This document shows, one piece after another, positions 41,763-50,625 of a stretch of 64,000 bases of DNA. Every line of letters starts with the position of its first letter. The first letter of the stretch is position 1. Position numbers and translations under genes: made by a program. A model generated the notes under the pieces. The model saw only the letters and a list, made by a program, of their open reading frames with translations, searched no databases and was not told where the DNA came from. This DNA is from an archaeon (lineage in GTDB: Archaea; Micrarchaeota; Micrarchaeia; Norongarragalinales; UBA97): contig JAGVFW010000004.1 of the NCBI GenBank assembly GCA_020057405.1, forward strand, positions 62,001-126,000, given 5' to 3'.

Positions 41763-41797
41763 ACTGAACCTTGGGAAAACCAAAGAATAAAAGCAGG

Positions 41798-41872
41798 CGG
41801 GCCCGGTGGGATTTGAACCCACGGCATCCTGCTTAGAAGGCAGGCGCTCTGTCCAGGCTGAGCTACGGGCCC
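41798..41872 (-). tRNA. tRNA-Arg (TCT)
   Basis: 75 nt. Acceptor GGGCCCG/CGGGCCC, anticodon stem-loop CCTGC-CTTCTAA-GCAGG (anticodon TCT), T arm GTGGG-TTCAAAT-CCCAC, discriminator G. No intron. Confidence 0.95.
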
Positions 41873-41926
41873 ACGATAATGTTGTGGAGGCGAGCGGTTT
41901 TATTCCCGCCCTCCCTTTCCTTATTC

Positions 41927-43210
41927 ATGAAAGCGGCAGGCCTGGAGTTCGACTTTACCCACTCTGGCATAACAAGCGCGAAAATAGCCCGGGCCAGCCG
42001 GCGCTTTGCGCCCATAGTCAAGTACGTCAACGGCACGATTGCAAAAAACGACTACTCAAACGACGCGGCCTCGCTCAACCTTCCCTCGGAAACGAAGTTC
42101 TTGCGCGAGTCGCGGTCGCTCGCGCGCGAGTTCTCGGGCGCTGATGCACTCGTCATGGTCGGCATAGGCGGCTCGAATCTCGGCACCTCGGCCGTTTTGC
42201 AGGCAGTCAAAGGCAGTTACTATAATCTCGAGAATCCCGACAAGCAAGTGTTTTTTGCCGACACTACTGACTCGCGCTCGATTGCTGCAATCGCCAGGCT
42301 GGTATCCTCAAAGAAGAAAGTCGTCATCAACGCAGTGTCAAAGTCCGGCTCTACTACCGAGACAATCGCCAATTTCCGAGTGCTGAAAAATCACTTGCCC
42401 AAAGCGAAAATCATCGTGACTACCGACGCGGGCTCGAAGTTCGAGGCGGCTGCCAAGGCAAATGGCTACCCCACGCTCGAAATCCCGTCCAAAGTCGGCG
42501 GCAGGTATTCCGTCTTCTCCAATGTCGGCCTCTTTCCGCTTGCCTGGGTGGGACTCGACTGCCACGCCCTGCTTGCAGGAGCCAAGGAAATGCGCGACTC
42601 TTGCCTCAGGAACGAAGAAAACCCGGCCTCTGCGATGGCCGTGCTCTTGCACGCAAACGCAATGGCAGGAAGGCGCATTCACGACCACTTCCTCTTCGCA
42701 AGCGACCTCGAAGGCGTCGGCAAGTGGTATCGCCAACTGCTTGGGGAAAGCATCGGGAAAGAGTGGGACTATTACGGCAAGCGCCGCGTGCGCACTGGCA
42801 TCACGCCAACAGTCTCAATTGGCTCTACTGACCTTCACTCTGTTGGCCAGCTCTATTTTGGCGGCCCGCGGGACAAGTTCTTCCGCGTCGTGAGCGTCGC
42901 TGGCGAGAAGACTTCTCCCAAAGTGCTTCCTGAGCGGGCTTTTGACAAGCTCGCGCCAGGCATTTCGGGCAAGTCGCTTGACAAGATAATGAACGCCATT
43001 GTCGAGGGGACGAAGGGCGCGATGAGAAAGCAGGGCCTGCCTTACGCAAGCGTGCAACTGCCCGACTTGAAGGAACACACAATCGGCGCGCTCTTGCAGG
43101 AAGAAATGCTCGAGACCATGCTCTTGGGCGAGCTTTTCGCCGTCAACCCGTTCGACCAGCCGGCAGTCGAAAGCTACAAGCAAGAGACACGGCGTCTGCT
43201 GTCAAGGTAA
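41927..43210 (+). CDS. pgi: Glucose-6-phosphate isomerase (PGI superfamily)
   Basis: 427 aa, the short form of the classical PGI/SIS-fold family rather than the archaeal cupin type. Diagnostic: 'VMVGIGGSNLGTSAV', 'VINAVSKSGSTTETIANF', 'GGRYSVFSNVGLFPLAWVG' (the Arg-Tyr-Ser motif) and 'LHANAMAGRRIHDHF'. It interconverts glucose-6- and fructose-6-phosphate. The ATG at 41927 lies 55 nt after the divergent tRNA-Arg. Confidence 0.95.
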   Translation: MKAAGLEFDFTHSGITSAKIARASRRFAPIVKYVNGTIAKNDYSNDAASLNLPSETKFLRESRSLAREFSGADALVMVGIGGSNLGTSAVLQAVKGSYYNLENPDKQVFFADTTDSRSIAAIARLVSSKKKVVINAVSKSGSTTETIANFRVLKNHLPKAKIIVTTDAGSKFEAAAKANGYPTLEIPSKVGGRYSVFSNVGLFPLAWVGLDCHALLAGAKEMRDSCLRNEENPASAMAVLLHANAMAGRRIHDHFLFASDLEGVGKWYRQLLGESIGKEWDYYGKRRVRTGITPTVSIGSTDLHSVGQLYFGGPRDKFFRVVSVAGEKTSPKVLPERAFDKLAPGISGKSLDKIMNAIVEGTKGAMRKQGLPYASVQLPDLKEHTIGALLQEEMLETMLLGELFAVNPFDQPAVESYKQETRRLLSR

Positions 43211-43249
43211 ATAAGCTCTTGCGATACCTATTTGCGCGAGGGACTCAAA

Positions 43250-43870
43250 TTGCCTGAACGATTCTATTCCAAATCGCCGCAGACTGAATACACGCCTACG
43301 GTAAAGCACTTCATCGGCACCGTCTTTCCAGCGGAAGTTAGGGGCAAAGAGGACCTTGAGCAGCTGCTAGAAGCAGTCAAGCGGGAAATCCCGTTCAAGA
43401 AAGACCTGGCGGAAGTCGAGTCATTCAATCCGGAGCTCAACGAAAGCCTAGACATTGCGAAAGAAAACCGCGAGGACATGGAACACCCCGAAATCCACGC
43501 GCTTGTCCCAGGCGTGCGCAGCGCCGAAGAAATAATCGAAGACGGATTCGTAAGCCACTACTACCCCTGCACGGACTACAACACAGTAATCATGGCCGTG
43601 CTAAGGGCAAAGGGAATCAAATGCAGACTGACTCGCATCATTTCCCAAAAAGCCGTGCACCAAACTTGCTTCACCGAGCTTGAACTCGGCGAAAAACACT
43701 ATCGCGTTCATCCGGTCAAGGAAGGACTCACGGGCCCAGAAATCAAAGAAGGCCTGCTTCAGAAAGAAAGAGCGGAACAGCGCCTGATTACCTCCGAAGA
43801 CCACGAGACAAGCGGCATCAACCTGTACAACCTAATAACTGGCCTTAACCGCATTCGCGGTAAGCCGTGA
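43250..43870 (+). CDS. Transglutaminase-like protein
   Basis: 206 aa from a TTG with a GAGGGA ribosome-binding site 8 nt upstream; an earlier TTG at 43232 is possible. The core 'YYPCTDYNTVIMAVLRAKGIKCRL' followed by 'VHQTCFTELELGEKHYRVHP' fits the Cys…His…(Asp/His) triad arrangement of transglutaminase-like cysteine peptidase folds. It lacks a signal peptide, so it is cytoplasmic. The substrate is unknown. Confidence 0.75.
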   Translation: MPERFYSKSPQTEYTPTVKHFIGTVFPAEVRGKEDLEQLLEAVKREIPFKKDLAEVESFNPELNESLDIAKENREDMEHPEIHALVPGVRSAEEIIEDGFVSHYYPCTDYNTVIMAVLRAKGIKCRLTRIISQKAVHQTCFTELELGEKHYRVHPVKEGLTGPEIKEGLLQKERAEQRLITSEDHETSGINLYNLITGLNRIRGKP

Positions 43871-43927
43871 AAAAGAAAACCATGCCCAGCTAGTTAAGTT
43901 AATTAATTCTTGAGGGCAGATTAGCGC

Positions 43928-44344
43928 ATGCCTGCCGAACCCATCCCGCATCCTGTGCTCATAGCACGACTCAAGGCGCCCGAAAAGCACTTTCCCAACG
44001 AAAGTGCCAATGTGCACGCCTTTTCAAGGCTCCTTGCCAGGCAATTCGAGCAAATATTTAAAGAAACTCCCGGGCACGTCAACCCAAAGACCTTCACCAC
44101 AAACGCAATTTTGCTCACCGGCCGGCTTGAAGCCATGCACGATTATGACCTTCAGGCAACGCTCGGAATCGAACCAACTGAGTTAGCTGACGCAAGAAAT
44201 CTCTTTGGCCTCGAACACGAAGACTTTGACGCAATAGTGAAAAGCATCCCCCGAGTCGCCGGGGCAGTAGCCTCCTCGGCCTTTGGGCAAGAAGTTCAAA
44301 AATATCTTAGCGACTACATCGAAAAAAGAAAGAAGCCGGGATAA
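43928..44344 (+). CDS. Hypothetical protein
   Basis: 138 aa, helical, no signal or membrane segment, not recognised. A patch 'ARQFEQIFKETPGHVNPKTF' and 'QATLGIEPTELADARNLFGLEHEDFDAIVKSI' suggest helix-loop-helix repeats. It ends in a basic tail and is followed by a hairpin terminator. Confidence 0.6.
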   Translation: MPAEPIPHPVLIARLKAPEKHFPNESANVHAFSRLLARQFEQIFKETPGHVNPKTFTTNAILLTGRLEAMHDYDLQATLGIEPTELADARNLFGLEHEDFDAIVKSIPRVAGAVASSAFGQEVQKYLSDYIEKRKKPG

Positions 44345-44360
44345 GCGAATCGAAAGAAAG

Positions 44361-44394
44361 TAAAAAAAATCGGCCGTTCGCACGGCCGCTGTTT
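44361..44394. terminator. Bidirectional hairpin terminator
   Basis: A8 – CGGCCG-TTCGCA-CGGCCG – CTGTTTTT. The stem is perfect and flanked by A-run on the left and T-run on the right, so it can end transcription from the plus gene at 43928 and from the opposite strand. Confidence 0.7.
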
Positions 44395-44415
44395 TTAGAA
44401 AACGAGTTTTGGTGA

Positions 44416-44480
44416 AGCTTTTCGAGGGCGAGAAGCGAGCCGGCGACAAAGCCGGAAGCCTCGCAGCCCGAAGAAAAGGT
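44416..44480. repeat. Palindromic intergenic element, copy C (thermosome 3' end)
   Basis: Arms AGCTTTTCGAGGGC and GCCCGAAGAAAAGGT enclose the core AGCGAGCCG…CGGAAGCCTCGCAG, nearly the same core as copy B. It starts 4 nt beyond the thermosome stop. With the neighbouring A8-hairpin-T5 it forms a double terminator between convergent genes. Confidence 0.7.
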
Positions 44481-44483
44481 TCC

Positions 44484-46130
44484 CTACATGTCCATGCCGC
44501 CCATGCCACCGCCTTGCGGCATTTGGGGCTTGCCGCGGCTTGCGATGATGTCGTCGATGCGCAGGATGAGCTCGGTGACTTCGCTGCCGGACTGGATGGC
44601 CTGCTTCTTGACCTTCATGGGCTCGATGACGCCTAGCTTCTTCATGTCGTCAATCTTGCCGTGAAGCACGTCTACGCCGGCGACGTTGCCGGATTTCTCG
44701 TGCTTGGTTCGAAGGTCAACGAGCGTGTCGATGGCGTCCATGCCGCAGCTTTCAGCAAGCGTACGGGGGATGACTTCGAGTGCCTCGGCAAAAGCGGTGA
44801 TGGCAAGCTGCTCGCGTCCGCCCACTTCGATTGCGTACTTGCGCAAGCGCATGGCAAGCGCCATCTCGGTGCTTCCACCGCCTGTGACGTACTTGCCCTC
44901 TTCAAGGGCGCTGGTTACAGAGCCGATTGCGTCGGTAAGTGCGCGCTCGGCCTCGTCGACCACGTGCTCGGAACCGCCGCGCACCAGAATGGTGACGCTC
45001 TTCGGGTCCTTGCATTTCTCGACGAAAACCATGTGCTCGCCTGAAATCTTGCGCTCCTCGACTGCACCGGCCTTGCCCAGGTCGGCTGCGTTCAAGTCGT
45101 CAAGCGTTGTGACAATCTTCGAGCCGGTTGCGCGGACGAGCTTTTCCATGTCGCTCTTCTTCACGCGCCGTGCCGCGAGGATGCCGCGCTTGGCTAGGTA
45201 GTGCTGCGCGACATCGTCAATGCCCTTTTGGCAGAAGAGGACGTTTGCGCCCGTTGCTGCAACTTTCTCGACCATGTCCTTTAGGACCTTTTCCTCGTGC
45301 TCGAGGTAGGCGGTGAGTTGCTCTGGTGCGGTAATCTGGATGCGCGCGTCGGTCTCGGGCTTCTCGATCTCGAGTGCCACGTCGACGAGTGCAATCCTTG
45401 CGTTCTCGATGCGCTTTGGCATTCCCGGGTGCACGACTTCCTTATCGATGAGCACGCCGTTAATCACTTGAGTCTGCATGACGTCGCCGCCCTGCTTCTT
45501 TTCGAGTTTGATGTAGTCCTTGTCAATGATAATCTTGCCGTCGCGGGTTTCCGCAACCTGAACGACTGCGTTGACTACCATCTCGGCGAGCACGTCCTTT
45601 GCGGTGCCGTGACCGATGGTCTTGCTGCCCATGCTGATTGCGGCAATGCGCTGAAGCAACTTCTTCTCGTCCATGCCGATGGGCGTGCTGATTTGCCCTA
45701 GGATTTCGATTGACTTTTGCGCGGCTGCCTTGTAGCCGTTGATAATCGTGGAGGCGTGGATGCCCTGGTCGAGCAAGTCAACGCTGTTTTTGAGCATTTC
45801 GCCGGCGAGGACAACTGCGGTGGTCGTTCCGTCGCCGACTTCGTCGTCCTGCGTTTTCGCGATTTCGACCATCATCTTGCCGGCCGGGTGCTCGATGTTC
45901 ATTTCTTTCAGGATGGTGGCGCCGTCATTCGTGATGACGATATCGCCCATCTCGCTAACGAGCATCTTGTCCATGCCGCGTGGACCGAGAGTCGACTTTA
46001 CTGCGTTGGCAACTGCCACGCCGACTGCAATGTTTGAGCGCTGTGCGTCGCGACCGATAACGCGCGAGCTGCCTTCAGGCAAAATGAGTACCTGCTGACC
46101 GCCTATTTGACCCTGCTGAATTGATGCCAT
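44484..46130 (-). CDS. thsA: Thermosome subunit (group II chaperonin)
   Basis: 548 aa. ATPase motifs '[10 protein letters not shown]', '[11 protein letters not shown]'-like ([14 protein letters not shown]), '[15 protein letters not shown]' and '[13 protein letters not shown]' are group II chaperonin signatures; the C-terminus ends with the Gly/Met-rich tail 'GGGMGGMDM'. It folds cytosolic proteins in a double-ring ATP machine. The ATG at 46130 has a TATA box about 70 nt upstream. Confidence 0.98.
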   Translation of the reverse strand: MASIQQGQIGGQQVLILPEGSSRVIGRDAQRSNIAVGVAVANAVKSTLGPRGMDKMLVSEMGDIVITNDGATILKEMNIEHPAGKMMVEIAKTQDDEVGDGTTTAVVLAGEMLKNSVDLLDQGIHASTIINGYKAAAQKSIEILGQISTPIGMDEKKLLQRIAAISMGSKTIGHGTAKDVLAEMVVNAVVQVAETRDGKIIIDKDYIKLEKKQGGDVMQTQVINGVLIDKEVVHPGMPKRIENARIALVDVALEIEKPETDARIQITAPEQLTAYLEHEEKVLKDMVEKVAATGANVLFCQKGIDDVAQHYLAKRGILAARRVKKSDMEKLVRATGSKIVTTLDDLNAADLGKAGAVEERKISGEHMVFVEKCKDPKSVTILVRGGSEHVVDEAERALTDAIGSVTSALEEGKYVTGGGSTEMALAMRLRKYAIEVGGREQLAITAFAEALEVIPRTLAESCGMDAIDTLVDLRTKHEKSGNVAGVDVLHGKIDDMKKLGVIEPMKVKKQAIQSGSEVTELILRIDDIIASRGKPQMPQGGGMGGMDM

Positions 46131-46195
46131 AGAAACCACCCCAAAATAAAACACTGCTAAATGCAAGCTGGAAAGCCAACCAAGCAAAACCAGTA

Positions 46196-46204
46196 CAATA
46201 TATA
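46196..46204 (-). promoter_or_regulatory. TATA box of the thermosome gene
   Basis: TATATATTG on the minus strand, a close archaeal box A. With a start 25 nt downstream the leader is about 45 nt. Confidence 0.55.
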
Positions 46205-46265
46205 GAATGCCGAAAAGCATTTAAAAACACTTTTGCGGGGCACAGCCGGGATTCCGTAGCGCAAG

Positions 46266-48008
46266 TCAGGCTTTTGCCGGGGGTTTGCCAAGCGCGTCCG
46301 GCTTGAGCCTCGCTTCAAGGATTGCCTTGACTTTAGCCAGCTGCGCGGGGTCGACTTTCGTGAAAAGCGGCTTGATTTCCGCCATTGGCGCAATCTCGTG
46401 GCCCGCGGGCAGCTTTTGCTCAGCTGCTGAATTCCAGCTTGAGCCCTCGATTGAGCCGAGCTTTAGGTAGTCGAAAATCTTTTGCGAAGAGGACGGAATG
46501 AAGGGTTGCAGAACCACGGCAAGTGAGCGCACGGCTTGCAGAGTCATGAAAACGGTCGTCGCTGCTTTCCGCTTGCCTTCCTCGCCTTCCTTGACTTTCT
46601 TCCAAGGCTCGCCGTCGTTGAAGTACTTGTTAGACTCGTGGGCAATCTGCATGGCTTCGCGCAGCGCTTCCTGCCATCGGTAGGCGTAGAAGGACTCCTC
46701 GCTTGAGGCGACCTGTTTTTTGACTGCGCGCCAGAAATCGTTGTCGGCAGGTTGCAGCTCGCCCGGCGCAGGCACTTTTCCTTCAAAGTTCATGTGCGTG
46801 AAAGAAAGGCAGCGGTGCACTAGGTTACCTACGGCATCGGCCAGGTCCTTGTTGCTTTTTTGCATGAGTTCGTGCAGCGAAAAGTCCGCGTCGCCCTGCT
46901 CGGGCAGGATACTGCACAAGTAATACCGCCAGTAGTCGGCGGGGAACCACTCTAGCGCCTCGTCGGAGTTTATTCCCCAGTTGCGCGAGGTGGAAAACTT
47001 CTTGCCCTCGAGGTTTAGAAACTCTAGTGACTTGACTTGCGAGGGGAGGTCGGCATAACCGCTTGCCATAAGCATTGACGGCCAGATGACGGTGTGGAAG
47101 GCAAGATTGTCTTTTCCAAGGACGTTAACTATTTTGCAGTCGCGGTTCTTCCAGTAGTGCTCCCAAAGCGCGGAGTCGCCCTTTGTTCTTGCCCACTCTT
47201 TTGTGAACGACACGTAGCCGATGGGAGCGTCGAACCACACGTAGAAGACCTTGTCTTCGTACCCCGGCATCGGGACCTTGACGCCCCATGAGAGGTCGCG
47301 GGTGATGCACCGCTCGTGCAGGCCCTGCGCAATCCATTGCAGCGCGAAGTTGCGCGCATTTTGCGGCCACTGCTCCTGTTCAGTAATCCACGTTTTTAGT
47401 TGGCCGGATAGTTTTTGCAGCTGCAAAAACAAGTGCTTGGTCTTGCGGAACTCTATTTCGCTTTTCCCGCACACGTTGCAGTGGGGCTTCTTGAGGTCAA
47501 TTGGGTCAAGCACTTTTCCGCACTTCTCGCACTGGTCGCCGCGGGCGCCCTCAAAGCCGCAGTGCGGGCACGTGCCCTCAATGTACCGGTCGGGCAGGAA
47601 TCGCTTGTCGAACAGGCAGTAGGGCGTCTGCATTTCCTTCTCGATGACGTAGCCCTTGTCGTAAATTGCCTTGAAAATTTCTTGAGTCGTCGCGTGGTTC
47701 TCGCCGGAACTTGTGCGGCCGAAGTAGTCAAACGACAGGCCCCACTTTCCGTAAATCTCCTTTTGTTTCGCGTGGTACTTGTCGGCGAAAGCCTGCACGG
47801 GAACGCCGGCCTTGAGGGCCGCGACTTCGATTGTGGTGCCGTGCTCGTCGGTGCCGCAAACGTAAATCACGTCAGCGCCCTGGAGGCGCAGGAAGCGCGC
47901 GTAGACGTCGGCGGGAAGCAGGCTGCCGACCAGGTTGCCGATGTGCTTGACGCCGTTGGCGTACGGCAGGGCGCTTAACACGAGGTAAACTGGCTTGTCT
48001 TCTGGCAT
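46266..48008 (-). CDS. metG: Methionyl-tRNA synthetase
   Basis: 580 aa, class Ia. HIGH-type motif 'GVKHIGN', KMSKS-type 'GKKFSTSRN', and a zinc domain with CPHC…CEKC and CNVC (about residues 140–190). The ATG at 48008 is favoured over an in-frame GTG three codons earlier. No C-terminal tRNA-binding (EMAP II-like) domain is attached; many archaea encode it separately. It charges initiator and elongator tRNA-Met. Confidence 0.97.
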   Translation of the reverse strand: MPEDKPVYLVLSALPYANGVKHIGNLVGSLLPADVYARFLRLQGADVIYVCGTDEHGTTIEVAALKAGVPVQAFADKYHAKQKEIYGKWGLSFDYFGRTSSGENHATTQEIFKAIYDKGYVIEKEMQTPYCLFDKRFLPDRYIEGTCPHCGFEGARGDQCEKCGKVLDPIDLKKPHCNVCGKSEIEFRKTKHLFLQLQKLSGQLKTWITEQEQWPQNARNFALQWIAQGLHERCITRDLSWGVKVPMPGYEDKVFYVWFDAPIGYVSFTKEWARTKGDSALWEHYWKNRDCKIVNVLGKDNLAFHTVIWPSMLMASGYADLPSQVKSLEFLNLEGKKFSTSRNWGINSDEALEWFPADYWRYYLCSILPEQGDADFSLHELMQKSNKDLADAVGNLVHRCLSFTHMNFEGKVPAPGELQPADNDFWRAVKKQVASSEESFYAYRWQEALREAMQIAHESNKYFNDGEPWKKVKEGEEGKRKAATTVFMTLQAVRSLAVVLQPFIPSSSQKIFDYLKLGSIEGSSWNSAAEQKLPAGHEIAPMAEIKPLFTKVDPAQLAKVKAILEARLKPDALGKPPAKA

Positions 48009-48090
48009 CGGAATCACTCAAAAACTCTTGTGCCACCAACTATTATTTATAGCAATAGAAGCCCGAAATTACTAGAGAACTTATTCTGGC

Positions 48091-48165
48091 GCTCCAATCG
48101 TCTAGTCCGGTCAAGGACACTGGCCTTTCAAGCCAGCGACTCGGGTTCAAATCCCGATTGGAGCA
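48091..48165 (+). tRNA. tRNA-Glu (TTC)
   Basis: 75 nt. Acceptor GCTCCAA/TTGGAGC, anticodon stem-loop CTGGC-CTTTCAA-GCCAG (anticodon TTC), T arm TCGGG-TTCAAAT-CCCGA, discriminator A. No intron. Confidence 0.95.
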
Positions 48166-48175
48166 CTTCAACTCC

Positions 48176-49162
48176 TCAAGAACAACGACTCTCGCACTCG
48201 CTAAACGTGCCGGGTCCGGCCTCGGGCGAGAAGTAAATGCAATAGGGCGGGAGTTTCGTCTGCGGGTTCTTGCAAATAGTTACGAAGGCATCGAAACTGC
48301 CGCACGATTGGATAGCGCCATAACCTCCGAAATCCAATAGGCGGAATTGTTTTGTCTCATCTGTGCAGGAAGTTTCTTGCAAGATTTTCTGGTCCACGAC
48401 GAAAATAATGTCGCCCGGGCTCACATTTGCTTCTGATAAGTAAGCACTGCGAGTCATGCCCCAGGTTTGCATCAGCTCACCTCGGCGGAAACTTAAGTTC
48501 ATTACGGCATTGGGTTTAGCGGTCCGCAAGTAGTCGCTCAAGGCGAGCTCCAGCTGACCCCAAGAATTTATCTGACCCCCGTCAGAAGGCGCGGCAGTAT
48601 TTGTGGTTGAAGTTGATTCGTCTGGCTTGCAGCCAGTTACCTTTGGACCCGTGTCTTTCGAGTCGATGCAAACTTTGTAGGCAGGCGGCTGTGATGAAGT
48701 GTCGCCGCAAACTACGAAAACTATTTGCGCTTCAGGCGACGAGAGCGCGGCAGAAACTAACTTAGCTCCATTCGTTCCGCCAACTGTCGAACCGCTGCCA
48801 ACCACCCCGGCAGCACCAGATTCGAACTTGAATTCGTCAGTGTCCCGGATGCTGACGATATCGCCGCGGATTTGTTTTGCGAAAATTGTGGTGCCGCGCT
48901 TGATGATTGCCTTTGTGGGCGGCGAGCAGCCGTAGCCCTGGGTGACCACGTCTTTGAGCTTGTCGTGCATGAGCTTGTCGGGTTCAAGCGAGTAGGTATG
49001 CACGGGAGAAGGAAAGAAGCCAATGAGAAGCAATACTACGATAACCGCGATAATTCCTGCAGCGAAGCTAAGCAACCCGCCCAGCATAGACCCGCCGGGG
49101 CTGCCGCCCTCGTTTTGGGACGCTCTCGCCTCGTTGGATTTGACTTTAGGCAACGAACCCAC
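48176..49162 (-). CDS. Membrane-anchored extracytoplasmic protein, unknown
   Basis: 328 aa. A short polar N-terminus, one membrane helix (about residues 27–50), and a large outside domain with six or more Cys (CGSF, CKNP, CIYF, CESRCS) that may form disulfides. No family recognised. Its start overlaps by 17 nt the end of the next upstream gene, so the two are cotranscribed. Confidence 0.65.
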   Translation of the reverse strand: MGSLPKVKSNEARASQNEGGSPGGSMLGGLLSFAAGIIAVIVVLLLIGFFPSPVHTYSLEPDKLMHDKLKDVVTQGYGCSPPTKAIIKRGTTIFAKQIRGDIVSIRDTDEFKFESGAAGVVGSGSTVGGTNGAKLVSAALSSPEAQIVFVVCGDTSSQPPAYKVCIDSKDTGPKVTGCKPDESTSTTNTAAPSDGGQINSWGQLELALSDYLRTAKPNAVMNLSFRRGELMQTWGMTRSAYLSEANVSPGDIIFVVDQKILQETSCTDETKQFRLLDFGGYGAIQSCGSFDAFVTICKNPQTKLPPYCIYFSPEAGPGTFSECESRCS

Positions 49163-49793
49163 CCCACTCCACTACGGTGAAGCCCTTGCGCTGCGGAGTC
49201 TCGGTTATCGGTGCTACCAGCTTCTCTTCTTCGGCTGTTGGCCGAAAGCCAATCAGAACCCGAATTACAGTGTCCGGCTTTGGAGAAACCGAAAGCCTGA
49301 GCTTAGAGTCAATTTCGCTCTGCGGAATTACGTAAACTGAATAATACGGCGAATACTGCAGCCGGGCAGTCCAGTACGCAAGAAATTCCTTGCGTTCGGC
49401 ATCGTTCAAGCCAAGCTGCTTGAGACGATAGTCCAGAACCGAAGGAAGCTGCCCGTAGGGAACCGACCAGCCGTAAGAAAGCGGAAACTTCCGGCCAAGG
49501 TAGGTAGTTTCGTAGAAAAGGTAAGGATACTGGCGCCCGCCTGCGACCAAAACCGAATCGGGATAAGCCGTAAACTTCCAAACTGCAGGGGACACCAATC
49601 CAACATCCGGTTCGGAAGCGATGAACAACTCGTCAGAAGAAACTGAAGCCGTGACTTGAGTTGGGAAAGTCGGGTAAAAATAGATGGCCGGCTTGGCTAT
49701 CATAAAGAATGAAAGGAAAAGGAAAATCGCTAGAATAATGCCCATGACAACGCCGACAACGAACAGTTTCTTGTCAAACCACGACGGCAGCAT
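49146..49793 (-). CDS. Membrane-anchored protein with KPAIYFYP-type domain
   Basis: 215 aa. An N-terminal helix (residues 10–34), then 'KPAIYFYPTFPTQVTASV' and 'WKFTAYPDSVLVAGGRQYPYLFYE', matching a widespread but uncharacterised extracytoplasmic domain. Coupled by overlap with the gene at 48176; probably a surface pair. Function unknown. Confidence 0.7.
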   Translation of the reverse strand: MLPSWFDKKLFVVGVVMGIILAIFLFLSFFMIAKPAIYFYPTFPTQVTASVSSDELFIASEPDVGLVSPAVWKFTAYPDSVLVAGGRQYPYLFYETTYLGRKFPLSYGWSVPYGQLPSVLDYRLKQLGLNDAERKEFLAYWTARLQYSPYYSVYVIPQSEIDSKLRLSVSPKPDTVIRVLIGFRPTAEEEKLVAPITETPQRKGFTVVEWGGFVA

Positions 49794-49841
49794 ACAAAAG
49801 CCATTGGTTCCGGCTTCTTAAGCATATTGAAAGCCGCGCGG

Positions 49842-50333
49842 TTACGCGCGGTAACTCGCCTTCTTGATGACGATGTCCTTTGCCGGCCAGTCTTCGAAGA
49901 AGCCGCGGGTTGCGGTTTTTGTTTCGCCGATTTTCTTGACAACGTCAAGGCCGCTCGTCACTTTGCCGAAGACGGCGTAGCCGTCGTTTGAGGCGGAGTG
50001 GTTGAGAAAGTCGTTGTTCTTGAGGTTGATGAAGAACTGGGAAGTCGCGCTGCCGGGGTCGTTCGTGCGCGCCATCGCAATGGTGCCCAAGTCGTTCTTC
50101 AGGCCATTGTCGGCCTCAAAGGCAATCGGTGGTTTGGTTGGCTTTTCGTTGCCTGCAGAATTAAAGCCGCCGCCCTGGACCATGAAGTTCTTTATCACAC
50201 GGTGGAAAATGAGCCCGTCGTAAAAGCCGCTTTTCACGTACTGCACGAAATTCTCTACTGACGCGGGTGCGACCCTGCGGTTAAGCTCGATTTCGATGTT
50301 TCCTTCGCTAGTCTCTAGTACTACAATTTCCAC
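49842..50333 (-). CDS. Cyclophilin-type peptidyl-prolyl isomerase
   Basis: 163 aa. Cyclophilin core: 'FYDGLIFHRVIKNFMVQGGG', 'AMARTNDPGSATSQFFINL' and 'AVFGKVTSGLDVVKKI'. The catalytic Arg in 'FHRV' is present. No signal peptide, so cytosolic folding helper. It follows the small charged protein at 50346 in the same direction. Confidence 0.95.
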   Translation of the reverse strand: MEIVVLETSEGNIEIELNRRVAPASVENFVQYVKSGFYDGLIFHRVIKNFMVQGGGFNSAGNEKPTKPPIAFEADNGLKNDLGTIAMARTNDPGSATSQFFINLKNNDFLNHSASNDGYAVFGKVTSGLDVVKKIGETKTATRGFFEDWPAKDIVIKKASYRA

Positions 50334-50345
50334 TTAAAACCACCC

Positions 50346-50546
50346 TCAAGATTTGGCTGACTTTTCCTTATGCTTGTTGAATGCGAGCCTAAACCGCTCG
50401 AGACGTTCGAGGTAATGCCGCTCTTGCTCTGGAGTTCGTTCGAGCTGCGGGGTTTTTGCCAGAAACTCTTTGAACTTGCTTTTGTCCGCCGCTTCCTTCA
50501 CCGTCTTTTTGCGGTGCAGTTCTCGGATTTCCTCTTCCTCGTCCAT
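50346..50546 (-). CDS. Small charged helical protein, unknown
   Basis: 66 aa, Glu/Lys/Arg-rich and likely all helical ('PEQERHYLERLERFRLAFNKH'). Starts with ATG and ends 12 nt before the cyclophilin gene; probably one operon. No family recognised. Confidence 0.55.
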   Translation of the reverse strand: MDEEEEIRELHRKKTVKEAADKSKFKEFLAKTPQLERTPEQERHYLERLERFRLAFNKHKEKSAKS

Positions 50547-50625
50547 CGGTAGTCAATTCACTCAAACCACGAATTTAAACTCTTGCAAAACGCTTTTAAG
50601 TTCGCTGAAGCCTACTCAAGTCATA

